Source: Owenweeksia sp965229445
Lineage (GTDB): Bacteria > Bacteroidota > Bacteroidia > Flavobacteriales > Schleiferiaceae
DNA length: 64,000 bases
NCBI GenBank assembly: GCA_965229445.1
Contig: OZ245876.1
Span: 2,046,001-2,110,000, forward strand
Direction: 5' to 3'
The notes under the pieces are model-generated. The model worked only from the letters and a program-made list of their open reading frames with translations, made no database searches and had not been told where the DNA came from. The position numbers and the translations under genes are program-made. Positions within the stretch are counted from its first letter, which is position 1. The number at the start of each line of letters is the position of its first letter. This document shows, in pieces, positions 60,841 to 64,000 of the stretch.

Positions 60841-62649
60841 TTAGCGAGCTATCATTTTTCGAGACGCGATAATATGATCCCCAATCTTTAATGAAGCGAC
60901 AAGGACACCCGGTTTCCCATCGTATTCGTAGGGTATTATATTTTCTCCCATCGATAATTTCACTGGTATCTCCGACAGGATTTTACCATCCCTGGTACCT
61001 ACTATAAACATTGCTGCTACTTCAGCATCTATGGGTTCATTTACCTGTACCACAAACTCCGTTCTTCCGGAAAACGGATTTGGCCGCGCATGCGTGAACC
61101 CAAGATTCTTATATCGCTGACCTCCAGGATGTTCAACCGTTCCAAAGGCTTGACAATTTATGCCATACTTCAAGGTTGCCGGTGAGCCACTAGCCGTATT
61201 GGCCTGTGAAAATGAACGGTCTTCCGTAGAAAAGGGACTCATGATGCCAGCGCTATCAATGGCCGCCACACTGGCGTAGTAAAACTGGCCAGATACCTGA
61301 TCTGGAATCAGAAAGGAATTTCCAGAAAAACGATATAACTTATCAAAATCCGTTTGATTTCCATCTCTGATACCGAGGCGATATTCCATCATTCCCGGAA
61401 CAGGATTAACCACTTCAATGCGCAGTCCGGTAGTTTCATTGTGCAAAATAAACTCCGGGATTTCAGGACCCTGTGCCAGAAGTGCCGCAGCGCTGGCATT
61501 AATTACGGTATTTCGTGCCAAATAATTAAAATCAACAAAGAAGCTGTCAATTTGCAGATCGCCGTCGGTATCAACCCCTAGTATATCATCAGAGGTATGC
61601 TGACGATCCTCATAATTGGCATCCGGGGCACCATGACCATGCTCATTGGCAGAGGTAAATCTGAGATTGCGATACCCCCGCTGTCTGAAGGGGATGTGAT
61701 CACCGCCCCTGCCCGTACGATCTTCCTGACCCATCACGTGCAAAGACATGGGAACCTTGGCAATCGGTGCAAGTTTTTCATCGTAAAACATCTTTACGCT
61801 GCGAGCAAAACTTTGATGAGGAAATAAATAAGACACCGGGTTGGCATAAATTCTTAAATTCAGACTATCCATAGATCCCGGCGGCGAGCATCCCGGAGGA
61901 GAAGCCGTTTCACCGCAAATAATTCCCCCAACAATATCATTGTTTTGCACCGCTCGGATATCAAGATTATTATCTTGTGCAAACTGGGCCATAGCATCAC
62001 CTCCTAACAGACCTTGCTCCTCCCCGGTAGTAGTCATAAATACAATAGTACGATCAAAGGTGTACGGGCTGAGCACTCTCGCAAGCTCCAAGACCAGCGC
62101 AGTACCGCTCCCATTATCATCAATGCCATGCGCCACACAGGCGGTATCACATCGGCTCTCACAGCGACTATCCATGTGAGCTTCAATGATGATAATATCT
62201 TTTCGGCTGGTATCCCTTCCGGGAAGAACCGCCAATACATTTTTGGTCTCCGCTAAGGTGCCACATGTGTTGGAATTCACGTCAAATATTAAATAACCTG
62301 TTTGTAGGCGGTTTTCAGCTCTTTTTGAAAAACTCGCAAACTTGCGATGAATCCATCTTCGGGCAGCTCCGATTCCTTTGCTGGGTGAAAGCGTATCAGA
62401 AAATGTATGGCGCGTTTCAAAGGAAGCCAGTATTTCCAGGTAATGATGTAATGAATCTGCATTTACCTCATCATTGATCTCACAGATGATGCGATCATGT
62501 TGGTCTACCGGATTGGTGGCCGCGTACTTTAATGGGTCATGCTGACCTTTTAGGATGTTTAGCAAAGAAGGATCCGATACACTGATATTTGTTTGAGAAT
62601 GCACCAATCCTGTGAGCGCAACCAGGAGCAGAAAGCTAATTTTTTTCAT
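60841..62649 (-). CDS. M28-family metallopeptidase with T9SS sorting domain
   Basis: A 602-residue exported zinc aminopeptidase-like protein. A signal peptide (KISFLLLVALTGLVHSQ) is followed by the M28 domain with both zinc-site motifs: IIEAHMDSRCES near 155 (His, Asp), VAHGIDDNGSGTALVLEL near 172 (Asp), TTTGEEQGLLGGDA near 206 (Glu-Glu), and a late His in YEDRQHTSDDILG near 347. A region like a fibronectin repeat precedes the C-terminal sorting domain (HARPNPFSGRTEFVVQV to the final IASRKMIAR). It is expected on the surface or outside the cell. It converges on murQ with a 6-bp gap. Confidence 0.92.
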   Translation of the reverse strand: MKKISFLLLVALTGLVHSQTNISVSDPSLLNILKGQHDPLKYAATNPVDQHDRIICEINDEVNADSLHHYLEILASFETRHTFSDTLSPSKGIGAARRWIHRKFASFSKRAENRLQTGYLIFDVNSNTCGTLAETKNVLAVLPGRDTSRKDIIIIEAHMDSRCESRCDTACVAHGIDDNGSGTALVLELARVLSPYTFDRTIVFMTTTGEEQGLLGGDAMAQFAQDNNLDIRAVQNNDIVGGIICGETASPPGCSPPGSMDSLNLRIYANPVSYLFPHQSFARSVKMFYDEKLAPIAKVPMSLHVMGQEDRTGRGGDHIPFRQRGYRNLRFTSANEHGHGAPDANYEDRQHTSDDILGVDTDGDLQIDSFFVDFNYLARNTVINASAAALLAQGPEIPEFILHNETTGLRIEVVNPVPGMMEYRLGIRDGNQTDFDKLYRFSGNSFLIPDQVSGQFYYASVAAIDSAGIMSPFSTEDRSFSQANTASGSPATLKYGINCQAFGTVEHPGGQRYKNLGFTHARPNPFSGRTEFVVQVNEPIDAEVAAMFIVGTRDGKILSEIPVKLSMGENIIPYEYDGKPGVLVASLKIGDHIIASRKMIAR

Positions 62650-62695
62650 AACCTAAAGTTAGGGTTTAATCGCAAAAACACCTATCATCCCTGGC

Positions 62696-63493
62696 TCACA
62701 TTTTAAACAGGCGCACCGGATCCTGATTTAATAGCGCACTCATAGCCAGGTAGAGATCTGGTTTTTCTTCCAAAAACTCTCGCGGTTTTTCAAAAAAATA
62801 CTCTACGGCTACCGCGAAGAACTCATGATGGTTCAGCGAGGCATACTTTCTGAAGAAATTACTCTGCCCCTCTTTTAACTTGCCTATTTCTTTCGCCGCC
62901 AGATTGTCAAAGTGCTTCAATTCCTGTTCTGGAATGAAATCAAACTCTTCATTGCTGATGGCATTCTCTAACCTCAAGGCATGAGCCATTTCATGCAAAG
63001 CGAGATTTCTTCCATCCTTCTCATCCCGGTATCCCGCCTCAAAACTCTTCCATGAAATCACAATCAAACCCCTGGGGTTTACTTCACCACGGTGATACTT
63101 CCGGGTAATTCTGGAATAATAATCAGAAGGATACACCAATATTTTGGAGAAATGCTGAAAATTTAAGTGTCTAAATCCAAAGGTTAATTGGATAGCGGCT
63201 CCAGCTATCAACACTTTCATTTCGTCTGTAACCGAGGGAATCCCTCTGGGGATAAACTGCTTGGAATCAATAAATGCCTGGACTCTGCTTTCAAATCTCT
63301 TCTGATTAGGCAAATCCAGATTCTTGTAATAGGTATAATAGGCCGCCAGTACCTGCTTGTAGTATGGCTTTACCGGCCGAAATCTGATTCGCTGGAAGCG
63401 CTCTCTTCTCAACGAAGATCTTCCAAAATGAAACAAGGTAACTAGTCCAAGCACCAGGGCAAGACCCAACCAATTCTGCACGTTTTCTTCCAT
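62696..63493 (-). CDS. MtfA-like zinc peptidase (M90)
   Basis: A 265-residue protein. The start at 63493 gives a short N-terminal membrane helix (LGLALVLGLVTLFHFG). The zinc motif is LHEMAH near 180 (HExxH), with a further Glu in EFFAVAVEYFF near 235, as in MtfA/DUF980 proteins. VLIAGAAIQLTFGF and ILVYPSDYY are also typical. In E. coli MtfA is an aminopeptidase that binds the glucose repressor Mlc. Here the target is unknown. Confidence 0.88.
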   Translation of the reverse strand: MEENVQNWLGLALVLGLVTLFHFGRSSLRRERFQRIRFRPVKPYYKQVLAAYYTYYKNLDLPNQKRFESRVQAFIDSKQFIPRGIPSVTDEMKVLIAGAAIQLTFGFRHLNFQHFSKILVYPSDYYSRITRKYHRGEVNPRGLIVISWKSFEAGYRDEKDGRNLALHEMAHALRLENAISNEEFDFIPEQELKHFDNLAAKEIGKLKEGQSNFFRKYASLNHHEFFAVAVEYFFEKPREFLEEKPDLYLAMSALLNQDPVRLFKM

Positions 63494-63621
63494 AATGAAC
63501 CGGCGTTTTTCCTGATTTGGTAGTAGATAACTTTTAAAAAAGCCAATATAACACCTCAATTATAGATATATATTGCCGTTATTATCCATCGGTAAATGCC
63601 GATAAAAGTCATGAAACACGC

Positions 63622-64000
63622 ATGAAATTCGAAGAATTCGGGCTGAACGAGAAACTCCTTGAGGCCATACACTATATGAATTATACGGATGCAACGGAGA
63701 TTCAATCCAAAGCTATTCCCATAATTCTTGAAAATAAGGACGTTATTGGTTGTGCTCAAACCGGTACCGGTAAAACGGCTGCGTTCATACTTCCAATCTT
63801 AAACCATATAGCCCGGGAGAATACCTCCGGCATCAATACTTTGGTATTGGTTCCTACACGGGAGCTGGCCGTACAAATAGATCAGCAAATCCAGGGTATG
63901 TCCTGGTTTACCAATGTAAACAGCTTTGCTGTTTATGGTGGTGGCAGTGGTGTTGAATGGGAAAAAGAACGCAGGGCTTTATCTCAGGGAGCAGACATAG
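63622..64000 (+). CDS. DEAD-box RNA helicase, N-terminal part (runs off the window)
   Basis: The first 126 codons are present. The Q motif region (MNYTDATEIQSKAIP near 19-33) is followed by Walker A AQTGTGKT at 45-52 and motif Ia PTREL near 79. The start ATG is at 63622. These are the marks of RhlE/DeaD-type ATP-dependent RNA helicases that unwind RNA in ribosome assembly or decay. The DEAD box and C-terminal domain lie outside. Confidence 0.92.
   Translation, partial: MKFEEFGLNEKLLEAIHYMNYTDATEIQSKAIPIILENKDVIGCAQTGTGKTAAFILPILNHIARENTSGINTLVLVPTRELAVQIDQQIQGMSWFTNVNSFAVYGGGSGVEWEKERRALSQGADI

Overview
The window is a gene-dense piece of a Bacteroidota chromosome, most like a free-living member of the Flavobacteriales or Cryomorphaceae-type lineages. 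The lineage signs are: three secreted proteins ending in type IX secretion (T9SS) sorting domains, a PorE-like OmpA protein, bacillithiol-related proteins (YtxJ, YpdA), menaquinone synthesis genes, GWxTD, DUF1573, DUF3570 and DUF4266 proteins, and several TAnnTTTG -7 promoter boxes. There are no rRNA genes, recognisable tRNA genes, CRISPR arrays, prophage or intact insertion sequences. Most of the window is core housekeeping DNA.

Left part (1-17.9 kb): a minus-strand operon dapF - GNAT - heptaheme cytochrome/TPR - mltG (partial) is divergent from an HtrA/DegP protease, with a perfect 25-bp palindrome between them. Then come an unusually long GAPDH, gcvT, a MiaE-like tRNA hydroxylase, a SulP anion transporter with a large C-terminal extension paired with a tandem universal stress protein, a pirin, a 1093-residue BNR-repeat T9SS cargo protein, and a minus-strand operon of a 41-residue lipoprotein, ytxJ, an outer-membrane protein and lipA.

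Middle part (18-38.6 kb): ung, an Omp85/TamA-like protein, a GWxTD lipoprotein, rlmB and an M1 peptidase run on the plus strand. The PorE-like OmpA gene on the minus strand is split by a one-base frameshift in a G5 tract. valS, DUF1573, an aminotransferase, murB, an NqrM-like Cys-rich protein, apbE, ypdA, a TrhA/hemolysin III protein, a small GNAT, an orphan histidine kinase with a PqqB-like hydrolase, and a PepSY-like secreted protein follow.

Accessory-looking part (38.6-42.6 kb): a 1.1-kb gene-free stretch holds a 241-bp tandem repeat with a strong GC-rich palindrome. It is followed by an overlapping three-gene unit: a thioredoxin-ApbE fusion, a DUF4266 lipoprotein ending in a Cys-Gly-Cys tail, and a DUF3570 outer-membrane protein. 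This is the best candidate here for a poorly described system, probably surface or periplasmic flavin/redox chemistry. A structured inverted repeat lies between it and a BASS-type symporter.

Right part (42.6-64 kb): menE, menC, menA and menD are dispersed among a DUF2142 membrane protein and a YdbS/YdbT-like PH-domain pair. DoxX, Rsh (RelA/SpoT), a Fur-family regulator lacking one zinc-binding CxxC, purA, an OstA/LptA-like protein, a CAP-domain protein, a thioredoxin-fold/TPR protein, murQ, an M28 T9SS peptidase, an MtfA-like peptidase and the start of a DEAD-box helicase complete it. Two genes (menD and the Omp85-like gene) have family-typical N-termini but no ATG, GTG or TTG in the right place.
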